In this document: piece after piece, positions 25,239 to 35,488 of the stretch
Layout of the letters: each line of letters begins with the position of its first letter
Position numbering within the stretch: the first letter of the stretch is position 1
Assembly: GCF_003149185.1 (NCBI RefSeq)
Contig: NZ_QGDO01000003.1
Location: forward strand, 934,101 to 998,100
Reading direction: 5' to 3'
Source: Sediminitomix flava
Lineage (GTDB): Bacteria > Bacteroidota > Bacteroidia > Cytophagales > Flammeovirgaceae
Length of the DNA: 64,000 nucleotides
The notes under the pieces: generated by a model
The model's input: only the letters and a program-made list of their open reading frames with translations
Database searches by the model: none
What the model was told of the DNA's origin: nothing
Position numbers and translations under genes: made by a program

Positions 25239-26516
25239 ATGATAAAGAAAAAAACACTAATTACTCTACTTATCTTTTTTGCTTTCACGAATTTTTATTC
25301 CTTTTCACAGGAAGTAAAATACCTTCAACAAGTTGGTATAGCCGATAGTATTTACTCTGAAGTTTTAAAAGAATCAAGAACATTTTATGTAGAATATCCG
25401 ATTGGTTTTAATGAAGAAGACGATAAAAAATATCCTGTTGCTTATATCTTAGATGGAGAACTATTGCTTCCCACTGTTCAAAATGTACAAAACTATTATA
25501 GTGGCGGATATACTCCAGAAATGATTCTTATAGGAATTGATAACGCTATAAATAGAACTCGAGATTTAACTACTTCTGAGGTTGTAGAAATGTATGGGAT
25601 GCCTGCTACAGAGACAACTGGTGGAGCGTCAAAGTTTCTAGCGTTTATAAAGTCAGAATTGATTCCTTTCGTTGAAGAAAAATATCCAGTAACAGATTAC
25701 CGAACTCTAATAGGGCATTCCTATGGAGGACTTTTCACAGTTCATACTTTATTAAATGACTCTAACCTATTTAAAAATTATTTAGCAATTGACCCAAGTT
25801 TGGAATGGGATAATCAACAAGTGATAAAAGAAGCTGCTGCTAAAATTTCAGAAACTTCTTTTGATAATGAGTCTGTATTTATTTCTCTCAGTGGTCAATT
25901 ACATATGCAAAAAACAGATGTAACGATTGAAGATGTAACGATTGAGAATGTAATGAATGATACAACTGATTTTACGTTATTTTCTAGGTCTATCATTTCA
26001 TTTTCTGATTTATTAAAAAACAATAAGCAGATCAAAACAGAGTTTAAGTTTTATCCTAATGATCTTCATGGAACAATACCACTTCCTTCTATCATGGATG
26101 GACTTATTTCATGTTTTGAGTGGTATCAAATGGAAAATATTGAGAAGTTTAATTCACCATCGACTAAGGAAAAGGAGTTAAGAAATATCATTCGTTATCG
26201 AGCAGAGAAGTTGGGAAATCATTTTGGGTATAAAGTTCCACCTTATCCAGAAGAGTTGTTGAATGTACTTGGATACATGAGTATGGATATGGAACAGTTT
26301 TCTAAAGCAAAAATGTTTTTTGAATTTGCTATTGAATTTTATCCTAAAAGCCCAAATACTTATGATTCAATGGCCGATTACTATGAGCGGAATAATGTCT
26401 TAGGAATGGCTTTGCAAAATGTAGAGAGAGCAAATGAACTTTCTCCTTCCACTTATTACGCGGAAAGAATTTTATCGCTCAAGCAACGTATTTCTGAGAA
26501 GAAAAAAAGTAAGTAA
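25239..26516 (+). CDS. secreted alpha/beta-hydrolase esterase (Fes/IroE-like) with C-terminal TPR-like region
   Basis: 425-residue exported putative esterase (PF00756 type). Start at ATG 25239 (MIKKKTLITLLIFFAF..., cleavage near YSFSQ) gives a proper signal peptide; the longer frame from a TTG adds 17 atypical residues. YPVAYILDGELLLP and the nucleophile elbow LIGHSYGGLFTVH mark the hydrolase; NDLHGTIP may carry the catalytic His. Residues from about 355 resemble a TPR pair (SKAKMFFEFAIEFYPKSPNT). Siderophore or other ester substrates are possible; none is indicated by neighbours. Confidence 0.8.
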   Translation: MIKKKTLITLLIFFAFTNFYSFSQEVKYLQQVGIADSIYSEVLKESRTFYVEYPIGFNEEDDKKYPVAYILDGELLLPTVQNVQNYYSGGYTPEMILIGIDNAINRTRDLTTSEVVEMYGMPATETTGGASKFLAFIKSELIPFVEEKYPVTDYRTLIGHSYGGLFTVHTLLNDSNLFKNYLAIDPSLEWDNQQVIKEAAAKISETSFDNESVFISLSGQLHMQKTDVTIEDVTIENVMNDTTDFTLFSRSIISFSDLLKNNKQIKTEFKFYPNDLHGTIPLPSIMDGLISCFEWYQMENIEKFNSPSTKEKELRNIIRYRAEKLGNHFGYKVPPYPEELLNVLGYMSMDMEQFSKAKMFFEFAIEFYPKSPNTYDSMADYYERNNVLGMALQNVERANELSPSTYYAERILSLKQRISEKKKSK

Positions 26517-26523
26517 AAATACA

Positions 26524-26568
26524 AAACCCACTTGTTAAAGGCTATGACAAGTGGGGTTTGTGTTTTTT
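26524..26568. terminator. hairpin terminator between esterase and folC
   Basis: AAACCCACTTGT (26524-26535) pairs with ACAAGTGGGGTTT (26547-26559) with one bulged G, followed by T7. Confidence 0.75.
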
Positions 26569-26570
26569 TA

Positions 26571-27851
26571 TTATAAATTTTCGATTTCAGCAACTACAAA
26601 AGTACTTCCTCCAATAAATATCAAATCGTCTTTATCTGCATTACTTTTTGCAGCTTGAATAGCTTTATTTACTTCAGAATAATCTATACCATTCAATCCT
26701 ACTTGGTCTGCTGCTGCTTTAAGAATTTCACTCGTAAGTCCTCTTGGAACATTCGGTTTACAGTAATAGTACAAAGCCGATTTAGGTAAAAGTGAAAGTA
26801 TCTTTTTAAGGTCTTTTTCTTGAACAACACCCAAAACTATATGTAATTTTTGATAGTCTTCATTTTCTAGTTGAGATACTATTAGTTTAAGACCATCTTC
26901 ATTGTGACCAGTATCACAAATCATCTTTGGAGAGGCTTGAAGTACTTGCCATCTACCTTTAAGATTCGTCAGCGTGGTTGTTTTTTCTAGACCATTAATG
27001 ATGTTTTCAGGGGCTATGTTGTAGGTAGAAGTAATCGCGTCAATAGTCGAAAGGACTCCTTTAAGATTCAGTAATTGATAATTCCCTTTAAGATCTAGAT
27101 TTACATTTTCAATGTATACATCTCCATTCTTATAAATAGAAGTACCTCCATTTAGATTCTCTATTTTATAAATTTGATCTGCGTATATGATTTCAGAGCT
27201 TCTTTCTGAAGCTATTTTATCAAATACAGGAGTAGTTTCTTCTTGAGTTGTACCAATTACAACTGGAATCTCGGATTTTATTATTCCTCCTTTTTCGAAA
27301 GCAATTTTATCCAAAGTATCTCCTAACATATCTGTATGGTCTAATCCAATATTCGTAATAAGAGATACTAATGGAGTAATAATATTTGTTGAATCTAAAC
27401 GTCCGCCTAATCCTGTTTCTATAACAGCTATATCCACTTTTTCATCAGCGAAATATTTATAGGCCATACAAACGGTGAGTTCAAAAAAAGAAGGGGATAT
27501 TTTTTCAATGATAGATTCATTTTGTGCTACAAAATCGATAACCCTTTCTTTCTCAATCTCATTTCCATTTATTTTTATTCTTTCTGTAAACGATTTAAGG
27601 TGAGGAGAGGTGTATAATCCTACTTTATAACCTGCATCTTGTAAGATAGCCGCAATCATATGTGATGAACTGCCTTTACCATTAGTCCCTGCCACATGAA
27701 TAGTTTTAAATGAATCATGCGGGTTTCCTAATTCCTTGCAAAACGCTATAGTATTCGATAAATCTTTTTTAAAAGCTTTACTTCCTAGTCGTTGAAACAT
27801 AGGTAGCTTAGCAAACATATATTCTAAAGTCTGTTCGAAAGTTCTTTTCAT
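26571..27851 (-). CDS. folC: bifunctional folylpolyglutamate synthase/dihydrofolate synthase
   Basis: 426-residue Mur-ligase-superfamily enzyme adding glutamate to dihydropteroate and folates. P-loop HVAGTNGKGSSSHMIAAIL (about 52-70), then YTSPHLKSFTERIKING, VIETGLGGRLDSTN and a C-terminal domain with MICDTGHNEDGL. Length and motifs are normal. Divergent from the cupin gene with about 45 bp between starts. Confidence 0.92.
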   Translation of the reverse strand: MKRTFEQTLEYMFAKLPMFQRLGSKAFKKDLSNTIAFCKELGNPHDSFKTIHVAGTNGKGSSSHMIAAILQDAGYKVGLYTSPHLKSFTERIKINGNEIEKERVIDFVAQNESIIEKISPSFFELTVCMAYKYFADEKVDIAVIETGLGGRLDSTNIITPLVSLITNIGLDHTDMLGDTLDKIAFEKGGIIKSEIPVVIGTTQEETTPVFDKIASERSSEIIYADQIYKIENLNGGTSIYKNGDVYIENVNLDLKGNYQLLNLKGVLSTIDAITSTYNIAPENIINGLEKTTTLTNLKGRWQVLQASPKMICDTGHNEDGLKLIVSQLENEDYQKLHIVLGVVQEKDLKKILSLLPKSALYYYCKPNVPRGLTSEILKAAADQVGLNGIDYSEVNKAIQAAKSNADKDDLIFIGGSTFVVAEIENL

Positions 27852-27896
27852 GACATTTTATATTTTTGTGGCGCAAAACTATGAATCAAAAATGAG

Positions 27897-28220
27897 ATGG
27901 AAAAGAAAAATATTTATGATAAGATCCCTTTATCTCTTCAAGAGGAATTATTCACAGATCTATTTACTTCAGATAAAGTAAGAATTGAGCGTATAGTTTC
28001 AGACGGGCATGAGTCCAACCAAGAAGAATGGTATGATCAAAAGGAAGGAGAGTGGGTGATTTTATTAGAGGGAAAGGCAGGGATAAGAAAATATGATGGC
28101 TCCATCATTGATCTTAAAAAAGGAGACTATTTATTTATCCCCGCCCATGAAAAACATCAGGTTGCTTATACAAGTAAAGAACCTAAAGCTGTATGGTTAG
28201 CTATTTTTATTACTGTTTAA
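27897..28220 (+). CDS. small cupin-domain protein
   Basis: 107-residue single-domain cupin. Core motifs are EEWYDQKEGEWVILLEGKAG and DLKKGDYLFIPAHEKHQV, with the metal-ligand His residues in the second block; the first block lacks the usual HxH. Its 3' end overlaps the convergent M48 gene by 24 bp. Role unknown. Confidence 0.8.
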   Translation: MEKKNIYDKIPLSLQEELFTDLFTSDKVRIERIVSDGHESNQEEWYDQKEGEWVILLEGKAGIRKYDGSIIDLKKGDYLFIPAHEKHQVAYTSKEPKAVWLAIFITV

Positions 28221-29201
28221 AAATCCGTCGAGTATGCTTTTAGCTTTTGCAGCTTGTTCTTTAGCTTGATTGATAAGGGGTTCAGCCATGTGCTGAAAGT
28301 CTTCTTTATACCCAGAGGCGGCTTCTTGTGCTTTTTCGTTTAGATCTTTTTGTTCAGTATAAAAACCCCTAAGTATAGAATCATATTCACCCGATCTAAT
28401 CCATTTCATTAGTTCACTAACTCTAGAAACAGGAAATGGATGAGACTGATTAAGCGTATTTGAAATTTTATGAATGTTATCAGACAATGAATTAGCTTGA
28501 TCGTATTCTTCGGCTTGTTTAATGAATTCGCCTAAATCCATTTTATCAACATGTCTTCCTCCGGCAAGTTTCATTAGAAGTTGAATAGATACTTCAGCTT
28601 CTTGAACACATAGCAAACCTGCCCTATCAGCGCTTAGCTCACTTTTTCTATCCCACTCTCTTAGCGCCACAATAATTGCTTGAATAGCAATTGTACTCAG
28701 TGGAATGCCTGTAAACATGGTCGAGTATTGTACTATTAATACCAGTAAGGTTTTGTACAAAACATGACCAGAAAGAATGTGGCCAAGTTCATGTCCAAGT
28801 ACAGCCATCACTTCAGCTTCAGTCATGGTGTCTAGCATGCTAGAATTGAGCGTGATGAAAGGGTTGTCCATTCCAACTGCTCCTGCATTTAAGATTGGGC
28901 TTTGTGAAACAAATAATTCTGGACGATCTTTTTCTGGGATATCCAAAATTTCACATGCTTCATTGTACATTTCGAATAGATCAGAGAATTGCTTTTCACT
29001 AACTCTCACGGCAGAGGCTAGTGTTAGGAGACGGAGGGATTGTTCGGTCGTTTTTCCGAAAACAGCTTTAATGAGTACGTCTAATCCTGGGACTTTTTTT
29101 AGGGCTTGTAAAGCTGTACTATCGGCAGGATGCTCCCATGCAGCTGGTTTTATTCCTTCGAAATGAACTTTTACTTTTGTTGTTATGGGCTTATTTGTCA
29201 T
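28197..29201 (-). CDS. M48-family zinc metallopeptidase
   Basis: 334 residues. The zinc site is VLGHELGHILSGHVLYK (His137, Glu138, His141) and the third ligand Glu is in KSELSADRAGLL. A hydrophobic stretch between them (about 150-170) resembles the membrane hairpin of M48 peptidases. No signal peptide, so it is likely cytoplasmic or peripherally membrane-bound. A Lys/Ala-rich helical tail ends the protein. Quality-control proteolysis is the usual role; the substrate is unknown. Confidence 0.85.
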   Translation of the reverse strand: MTNKPITTKVKVHFEGIKPAAWEHPADSTALQALKKVPGLDVLIKAVFGKTTEQSLRLLTLASAVRVSEKQFSDLFEMYNEACEILDIPEKDRPELFVSQSPILNAGAVGMDNPFITLNSSMLDTMTEAEVMAVLGHELGHILSGHVLYKTLLVLIVQYSTMFTGIPLSTIAIQAIIVALREWDRKSELSADRAGLLCVQEAEVSIQLLMKLAGGRHVDKMDLGEFIKQAEEYDQANSLSDNIHKISNTLNQSHPFPVSRVSELMKWIRSGEYDSILRGFYTEQKDLNEKAQEAASGYKEDFQHMAEPLINQAKEQAAKAKSILDGFLNSNKNS

Positions 29202-29277
29202 GAGGTATCGTTTTTTATATAGAATATCAGTATTTTTGATTAGATAAACAATTTCAACAGGCGAAGTATAATTTTAG

Positions 29278-31860
29278 GTGAGATATAAGCTACTTTTAGT
29301 TTTTACATTTTTTGTAATGTTTCAGTCTTGTCGTTCCTTGATGGATCTGGAGGAGAATGAATATATTTTGATAAATCAGAAGTTTGAAGGCAACGAAAAC
29401 TTTGACCAAGAATCGCTAAGACCTTATTTGAAACAGAAGGAAATGAGTTCTCGGTCAGCTTTATTTTTTTATGACTTAGGGAAGAAGTACAATGATCTTA
29501 ATTTAGAGAAATTTCAAGCAAAAGTAAATCATTACGAACACCTACGAGATTCTCTAACAATTCAACAAGAGAAAGAACTCTTTGAATTATACTTTGAATC
29601 AATCGATCAATACGTAAACTATCTAGAGGATGAAAATGCTTTGATCATTAAAGATTTTTATTCTCATGACACTGTATATCATACTCAATATGAGACTTAT
29701 GTCCCAATAGAACTTTACAGGAAAGATTCATTAAAGATTCTGAAAAAAGTTAGAAAAATAAGGAAAAAGATAAATGATAAGATCGATAAATACCGAATTA
29801 AAATTGATGAAGGGAATTGGGTAATGCGTTCTTTGGGTAAAAAACCTGTATTTTATAATGAAGAAGCTATTGAAGGAAGTATATATCAGTTATCTAGATA
29901 CTATCATTCAAATGGTTTTTTTCATAATCATATAGAATATGAGTTAGATACAACGGAAAAAGCTGAGATTGAAGTCAATTATAAAATTGATGAAGGAGAT
30001 CAGTTCATGGTTAGAATTTATGATGTAGTAACAAGTGATACTACACTTTTAGATGTCATTAATCAAAACAGAGATCAAAGCCATATTCAAGAAAATCAAG
30101 CTTATAACCAATCCTCACTGGACCGTGAACGTTCAAGAATAGCCAAATTACTTCGAAATAATGGATATTACGATTTTAATAAATCGCTCATTCAGTTTGA
30201 GGTTGACACTACTGAAAGACCTCTACATGCTAATGTAAAATTGGTCATTAAAGATCCTTCTGATCAAGATAAACATACGCAATATAAAGTTACAGAAATA
30301 ACGTTTGATAGTGACTATGACCAACCTATTCAGAAAAAAACGGCAATAGGTCAATATGATTCAATTTCTTTTATAGAAGGTAATAACCATTATTCGCCAA
30401 AGGTTTTATCTTCTAAAGTTGGAGTGAGAAAAGGTGATTTTTTCAATGAAGATGTTACAAGTCAAACCCGTTCAGGCTTAACTAATATGGATATCTTCAA
30501 GTTTGTCAACGTTGAATACGAAAAAATAGGAGAAGATAGTCTTAGAGCAAGTATCAGAAGTACCCCTTTTGATAAGTTTCAATATTCTATCGAAGGAGGG
30601 GTTAATATTAACGAAAATCTGACAGGTCCATTTGCCAGTCTGAGTTTAAAAAATAGAAACTTTTTGAACTCAGCTGATATTTTTAAACTACAAGGGAATA
30701 TATCTGTCGATGTACAAACTGCTCTTGGAGAAGCTGAAACAACAACTCTTTATGAGGGGGGTATAAGTGCAAATTTCTCATTTCCGAGAATTCTATTCTT
30801 GCTACCAAATAAATTTAATGAGAGACTTTCTAACTCTATTACCAAAACAGATATTCAAGTAGGTTATAACAAGGCTAGAACGGTCAACTATAGTAGTACC
30901 CAATTACAAGGTTTTTTTAGATATCAATTCCAGAATAAACGAAGAAATTGGTGGAATTTTAGTCCATTAGATGTAAGTATTATCAATGCTGATTTATCTG
31001 ATAAGTATAGAGAAAGTTTAGAAGACCTTCCTGATCAAACTATTTTAAGTTCTTATGATTCTGCATTTTTAACAAGTATGAATTTATTCTACCTTAGTAC
31101 AACTCCTATGTATGGAATGAACAAATCAGGTAAATTAAATGAGCATTACTTAAAAGTTTTTCTAGAATATGGTTGGAATGGTAAAGCTCTGTTTACAAGT
31201 ACAACAGGTGATACTAGCGGGGATCCTTCTAAGATGAGTGGTTACTCTCTTTATCATTTCTTTAAAATGTATGTTGACTACAGAAATATTCATGCTTTGA
31301 GTAAGTCTACTAAGTTTGCATGGCGTTTTTATAGTGGTTTCGCTCTTCCATTAGGAACCTCAGAAACACTCCACTATTCAAAGTATTTTTATGCTGGTGG
31401 GCCGTCTAACAACAGAGCATGGAATTTTAGAGAGCTTGGTCCTGGTTCATACACACCTACAACAGATGTGACAGAGTATTCTGAAGGAGAATTCATAATC
31501 ACGACTAACTTAGAATATAGATTTAGAATTTGGAATCTTCCATTAGAAGGAGCCGTTTTCACTGATATATCAAATGTTTGGATGTTGAGAAACAATGAAA
31601 CTTCGGATAGTTCAACAAGTGATGAAAATTCAGAAATTAATAATAATGACCGCGTCTTTCAGATTAATGACTTTTGGAAAGAATTTGGTGTTGGAGCAGG
31701 ATTTGGAGTAAGACTTGATCTTTCAGTTTTAATATTTCGTGTTGACTTTGCTAAAAAAGTATTTGATCCAGCACAGGAGTTAGGCGAGAGGTTTGTTTTA
31801 CCTAATACTTCAATTACTGAAGGTTGGACTTTAGGTTTTGGTATAGGTTATCCATTCTAA
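29278..31860 (+). CDS. tamL: TamA-like outer-membrane lipoprotein (Omp85/BamA superfamily)
   Basis: 860-residue outer-membrane assembly protein. An N-terminal lipobox (MRYKLLLVFTFFVMFQSC) replaces the usual signal peptide, as in Bacteroidota TamL. POTRA-like segments occupy about residues 190-420 (e.g. ARLRNNGYYDF-like KLLRNNGYYDFNKSLIQF). A C-terminal barrel (about 450-860) contains FYAGGPSNNRAWNFRELGPG, the Omp85 signature region, and ends GFGIGYPF. The start is GTG, directly after an in-frame stop; the next ATG would remove the signal. No tamB neighbour is present. Confidence 0.85.
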   Translation: MRYKLLLVFTFFVMFQSCRSLMDLEENEYILINQKFEGNENFDQESLRPYLKQKEMSSRSALFFYDLGKKYNDLNLEKFQAKVNHYEHLRDSLTIQQEKELFELYFESIDQYVNYLEDENALIIKDFYSHDTVYHTQYETYVPIELYRKDSLKILKKVRKIRKKINDKIDKYRIKIDEGNWVMRSLGKKPVFYNEEAIEGSIYQLSRYYHSNGFFHNHIEYELDTTEKAEIEVNYKIDEGDQFMVRIYDVVTSDTTLLDVINQNRDQSHIQENQAYNQSSLDRERSRIAKLLRNNGYYDFNKSLIQFEVDTTERPLHANVKLVIKDPSDQDKHTQYKVTEITFDSDYDQPIQKKTAIGQYDSISFIEGNNHYSPKVLSSKVGVRKGDFFNEDVTSQTRSGLTNMDIFKFVNVEYEKIGEDSLRASIRSTPFDKFQYSIEGGVNINENLTGPFASLSLKNRNFLNSADIFKLQGNISVDVQTALGEAETTTLYEGGISANFSFPRILFLLPNKFNERLSNSITKTDIQVGYNKARTVNYSSTQLQGFFRYQFQNKRRNWWNFSPLDVSIINADLSDKYRESLEDLPDQTILSSYDSAFLTSMNLFYLSTTPMYGMNKSGKLNEHYLKVFLEYGWNGKALFTSTTGDTSGDPSKMSGYSLYHFFKMYVDYRNIHALSKSTKFAWRFYSGFALPLGTSETLHYSKYFYAGGPSNNRAWNFRELGPGSYTPTTDVTEYSEGEFIITTNLEYRFRIWNLPLEGAVFTDISNVWMLRNNETSDSSTSDENSEINNNDRVFQINDFWKEFGVGAGFGVRLDLSVLIFRVDFAKKVFDPAQELGERFVLPNTSITEGWTLGFGIGYPF

Positions 31861-31885
31861 TTATCATAGTTATTTATCAAGTATG

Positions 31886-31925
31886 AAAAAACACCAATCA
31901 ATTGTATCTGATTGGTGCTTTTTTA
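31886..31925. terminator. hairpin terminator between tamL and SDR gene
   Basis: CACCAATCA (31892-31900) pairs with TGATTGGTG (31909-31917), with A6 before and T6 after. Confidence 0.8.
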
Positions 31926-31931
31926 TTTGTT

Positions 31932-32756
31932 TTAGGCAAGACCTAATTGAGTTTTCATCATATTTTTAAACTCAGTATCGCTCATTGCTTGTCGAGCATT
32001 TAATAACTGTTCAGCATCTGCACCTGCTCTATATCTCAATGTATCTGTGCCATCAGTTGCTGCTGTATAAATAACATCTGCGACTAATTCTGGCGTACTC
32101 ATTTTAGTTGGATCCATCATTTCTTGAAATTTCCCCATTACTCCAGCTACAAACTCATTGTATTCAGTAAGAGACTCGTCATGTTGGAAGTCCATTGAAC
32201 GTCCGCCGAAGTCTGTTGCGATAGCTCCTGGCTCAACTATTTTTACTTTGACACCAATAGCTTCCATTTCGTAAGCAAGTGATTCAGTAAATCCTTCTAC
32301 TGCATGTTTAGTCGCGTGGTAAACAGGCATTACTGGGAATGTCATTTTACCACCAATCGATGAGATGTTGATGAACATTCCATCTTTATTAGCTCTGAAA
32401 TGTGGTAGCGCTTTCTGAGTAACATCAAATAATCCTTGTACATTTACGCCAAACTGACGCATTAGGCTTTCTCTACTTGCAGATTCGAACGTTCCAGCCA
32501 AACCATATCCTGCGTTATTCAATACTACATCAATTTTTCCAAAGTGTTCAATACCTTCATTGATGGCATTTTCGATGCTCTGAAGGTCTAGGACATCAAG
32601 TTTAGTCACTAAGACATTTTCAAGCTGATCAAGTTCTGTTTCTTTTTCTGGAGATCTCATCGTAGCAACCACATTCCATCCTTCTTTTTGGAATTTAATT
32701 GCTGAAGAACGTCCAATTCCTGTGCTTGATCCTGTGATTAAAATAGTCTTTTTCAT
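31932..32756 (-). CDS. SDR-family oxidoreductase
   Basis: 274-residue classical short-chain dehydrogenase. TGSSTGIGRSSAIKF is the cofactor motif, followed by LNNAGYGLAG, INISSIGGKMTFPVMP and YHATKHAVEGFTESLAYE with the catalytic Tyr and Lys. It lies downstream of and in the same direction as the AraC regulator gene, which has its own terminator; regulation by it is possible but not shown. Confidence 0.85.
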   Translation of the reverse strand: MKKTILITGSSTGIGRSSAIKFQKEGWNVVATMRSPEKETELDQLENVLVTKLDVLDLQSIENAINEGIEHFGKIDVVLNNAGYGLAGTFESASRESLMRQFGVNVQGLFDVTQKALPHFRANKDGMFINISSIGGKMTFPVMPVYHATKHAVEGFTESLAYEMEAIGVKVKIVEPGAIATDFGGRSMDFQHDESLTEYNEFVAGVMGKFQEMMDPTKMSTPELVADVIYTAATDGTDTLRYRAGADAEQLLNARQAMSDTEFKNMMKTQLGLA

Positions 32757-32916
32757 AAGGGCTTTTTTAGATAATAAATAATGGTAATTAAATTATTTTA
32801 AACGAGGTTTTATCCTTGTATTGCATTGCAAATATCTTCAATAGTTAGTTCTGTGTTGAACACTTTTCACAGATAAGAAAACACTTTTTACTGAATCACT
32901 TATTTATTTTTGAGCA

Positions 32917-32941
32917 AAAAAAAGAGGGTTTAAATACCCTC
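32917..32941 (-). terminator. terminator of AraC-type gene at 33 kb
   Basis: GAGGGT (32924-32929) pairs with ACCCTC (32936-32941); on the minus strand it is followed by T7. Confidence 0.7.
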
Positions 32942-32969
32942 ACATAAGTTATAGATTAAAAATCAATTT

Positions 32970-33878
32970 CTAGTTTAATTGTCTGTATTCTAGTGGACTC
33001 ATGCCTGTTTTTGCCTTGAATAGTCTACTGAAATAATGCGGATAGTTAAAGCCCAATGAATAGGCTATTTCACTCACAGAATCTTTAGAACTAAGTAGTT
33101 TATTCTTGGCTTTTGAAACAAGAAAGTCATTGATATGATCTTTTCCGCTACGACCTGTTTCTTTCTTAAGTAAATCACTGAGGTAGCTAGCCGATAAATG
33201 TACTTGTTCTGCCAAAAACTGAATTGTTGGCGCGCCTTGATCTACAATTCTGTCTGAATTGATATACTCCTTCAGCAGTTTTTCAACATCACTTACAATA
33301 TCTTTATTGTGGTTTGATCTTGTATTCATCTGTCTAGCATAGAATCTAGAACAATAACTTAATAAAAGCTCCAAACTTGCAACAATTACTTGTTCACTAT
33401 GATCGTCAATACGTTGCTCATATTCCAATTTTATATTTTCAACAGTTTGGTTTAAAAGTCGCTCTTCATTTTCAGAAAGATGGAGTGCTTCGTGAGCTTC
33501 GTAAGAAAAGAATGTATAACTATCTATTTTATCACCTAGAGCAGATCTTCTGATTAGATCAGGGTGAAAATACATCATCCAACCACTTCTGTCTTCCTTT
33601 TCAAAATCTTTTGTTCCAGTCATTACTTGATCAGGTGCAGTAAAGATTAGTACTCCTTCATCAAAATCGTAATGATTTCTACCATAGATAAGCCCACAAT
33701 CTGCATCTTTCAGAGAAATACAATACAGATCACTTGTCATTTTTTTACCTACTAATTCTTCAGGAAGACAAACTTTTGAGAAGTCTAAGATAGTGATTAA
33801 AGGGTGCTTAGGTTTTTCCATTCCTAGTCCTTTATGGAGCTCACTAATGCTTTTAATTCTGATGATATCTTCTGACAT
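32970..33878 (-). CDS. AraC-family transcriptional regulator
   Basis: 302 residues. The N-terminal ligand or dimer domain (about 1-170) includes FTAPDQVMTGTKDF and SGWMMYFHPDLIRRS, a layout seen in many Bacteroidota AraC regulators. The C-terminal double helix-turn-helix (about 205-300) includes LAEQVHLSASYLSDLLKKET and the signature AYSLGFNYPHYFSRLFKAKT followed by GMSPLEYRQ. Its targets are not known; the SDR downstream is the nearest candidate. Confidence 0.88.
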   Translation of the reverse strand: MSEDIIRIKSISELHKGLGMEKPKHPLITILDFSKVCLPEELVGKKMTSDLYCISLKDADCGLIYGRNHYDFDEGVLIFTAPDQVMTGTKDFEKEDRSGWMMYFHPDLIRRSALGDKIDSYTFFSYEAHEALHLSENEERLLNQTVENIKLEYEQRIDDHSEQVIVASLELLLSYCSRFYARQMNTRSNHNKDIVSDVEKLLKEYINSDRIVDQGAPTIQFLAEQVHLSASYLSDLLKKETGRSGKDHINDFLVSKAKNKLLSSKDSVSEIAYSLGFNYPHYFSRLFKAKTGMSPLEYRQLN

Positions 33879-33981
33879 GGTTTCATTCTTTTTGATGATA
33901 ATACAAATATCGGATTTCTAGAGGAATGCCAATAACACAAAACACATGTACCCAAACACATTTTATGGTTTTATAAAAGAA

Positions 33982-34016
33982 AACCTCATGCTTCATCTTA
34001 AATGTAGCATGAGGTT
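33982..34016 (-). terminator. terminator of NhaC-type gene
   Basis: AACCTCATGCT (33982-33992) pairs with AGCATGAGGTT (34006-34016); on the minus strand T-rich sequence follows. Confidence 0.7.
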
Positions 34017-34038
34017 ATTTTAATCATTGATGTATTTT

Positions 34039-35445
34039 TTAAGCGATAAAACCTAGTATAAGGTAAATCAGCGTTGAAATACCTCCAGCTAGTAATGCAT
34101 AAGGTAATTGTGTCATTACGTGTGCAATGTTATTACAACCAGAAGCTGAAGATGATAAGACTGTAGTATCACCATAAAAACAAGCGTGCGAACCAAAAGC
34201 ACCAGCACTGACAACAGCTCCTATCGATAGCCAAGGGTCAACACCAAGACTTTGAGATAGAGGAATCATGATAGGAAGAGATATGGCATATGTTCCCCAG
34301 AATGATCCCGTAGCAAAAGTAATTAAAGCTAAAGCTGTAAATGCAATAGCAGGCAATAAAGCTTTACTCATCCAAGGTGAAACCATATCGATGATAAATT
34401 GAGTGAGTCCTAACGCTTCATTTACATCTTTTAGTACAAATGACATAATAATGATTCCTAAAGCATATACCATGCTTTTGAGTCCCTCAAAGACTTCTTT
34501 CATAGCTGAGGTAACCGTCATTACTTTAGCTACAGTGTAATAGATTACTGTAAAACTTATAGCAGTTATAACTCCCATAAGTGCGTCAGTATCAAAAACA
34601 ATAGTAGCGGTAATCAGTACTATGATAGGAAGTACAAAGTGGAGTAGGTTTGATGGGTAATCATTATTTGTAGCACTCAAACTCAGGCTAATTGCTTCAG
34701 AGTTATTGGGTGCTAACTGTCCTTCTTGAGCTCGTTTTTCCGCTTTTTTCATTGGTCCAAAGGCAGGGATAATACCCATAGCGACCAGAGGAACAATAAG
34801 AAAAGCTACCCAACCATATACAAAATACGGGATTGCGCTAAGGTAGGCTTGAAGCCCTTCGCCCTGAGGAGCCATTCCTTGAGTTTCTAATAAACCCGAA
34901 ACATATATCGCCCAAGTTGAAAAAGGTACAAGTACACATACGGGTGCTGCCGTTGAATCAACAATGTAGGCTAACATTTCCCTAGAAACTTTAAACTTAT
35001 CGGTTACTTTCTTCATTGAAGAACCAACAGTAAGTGCATTTAGGTAATCATCTATGAAAATAGAAAGTCCCAATAGCCACGTGATAACTAAAGCCCCTTT
35101 TTTACTCTTTATATATTTTGAGACATAATCGGCAAATGCCATTGCTCCTCCAGATTTTACTAGTAAATGAATAAGGGAGCCAAATAAACCACAGACTAAT
35201 ATCACCCATCCAATAACTTCATCATTCATTACGCCTAATAGGCTAGAAGTAAAGGCTTTAAAAAATAATTCTTGCTTTAGTAAGACAAAGCCAACTATTG
35301 CACCAAGTAATAATGATTCAAATGTTTTTTTGCTGTATATCGCAAGTATAATTACAACAATAGTAGGTAGTAAACTCCAGTATCCCATGTGTTCAATGGG
35401 AGTACTTGACTGTACTACAGAAAGTAAAAAGTTAGTATTCATCAT
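34039..35445 (-). CDS. NhaC-type Na+/H+ antiporter family transporter
   Basis: 468-residue inner-membrane protein with about 11-12 hydrophobic segments. Family features are GLSIFIDDYLNALTVGSSMK, the DSTAAPVCVLVPFSTWAIYV block and FATGSFWGTYAISLPIMIPL. Some members of this superfamily exchange amino acids or organic acids instead of protons. It is the outermost gene of the minus-strand arm of the putative agmatine/GABA island, 43 bp beyond the deiminase gene, so it may serve uptake or ion balance for that pathway (inference). Confidence 0.8.
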   Translation of the reverse strand: MMNTNFLLSVVQSSTPIEHMGYWSLLPTIVVIILAIYSKKTFESLLLGAIVGFVLLKQELFFKAFTSSLLGVMNDEVIGWVILVCGLFGSLIHLLVKSGGAMAFADYVSKYIKSKKGALVITWLLGLSIFIDDYLNALTVGSSMKKVTDKFKVSREMLAYIVDSTAAPVCVLVPFSTWAIYVSGLLETQGMAPQGEGLQAYLSAIPYFVYGWVAFLIVPLVAMGIIPAFGPMKKAEKRAQEGQLAPNNSEAISLSLSATNNDYPSNLLHFVLPIIVLITATIVFDTDALMGVITAISFTVIYYTVAKVMTVTSAMKEVFEGLKSMVYALGIIIMSFVLKDVNEALGLTQFIIDMVSPWMSKALLPAIAFTALALITFATGSFWGTYAISLPIMIPLSQSLGVDPWLSIGAVVSAGAFGSHACFYGDTTVLSSSASGCNNIAHVMTQLPYALLAGGISTLIYLILGFIA

Positions 35446-35488
35446 AAAAAGTAGTTAGTTTATAATAGAGTTCAGTATGATGATGTTT

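Noticed and set aside
25916..25960. Short tandem repeat GATGTAACGATTGA inside the esterase gene
   Set aside because: Only two copies, in frame (DVTIEDVTIE), so probably a local duplication without regulatory meaning.
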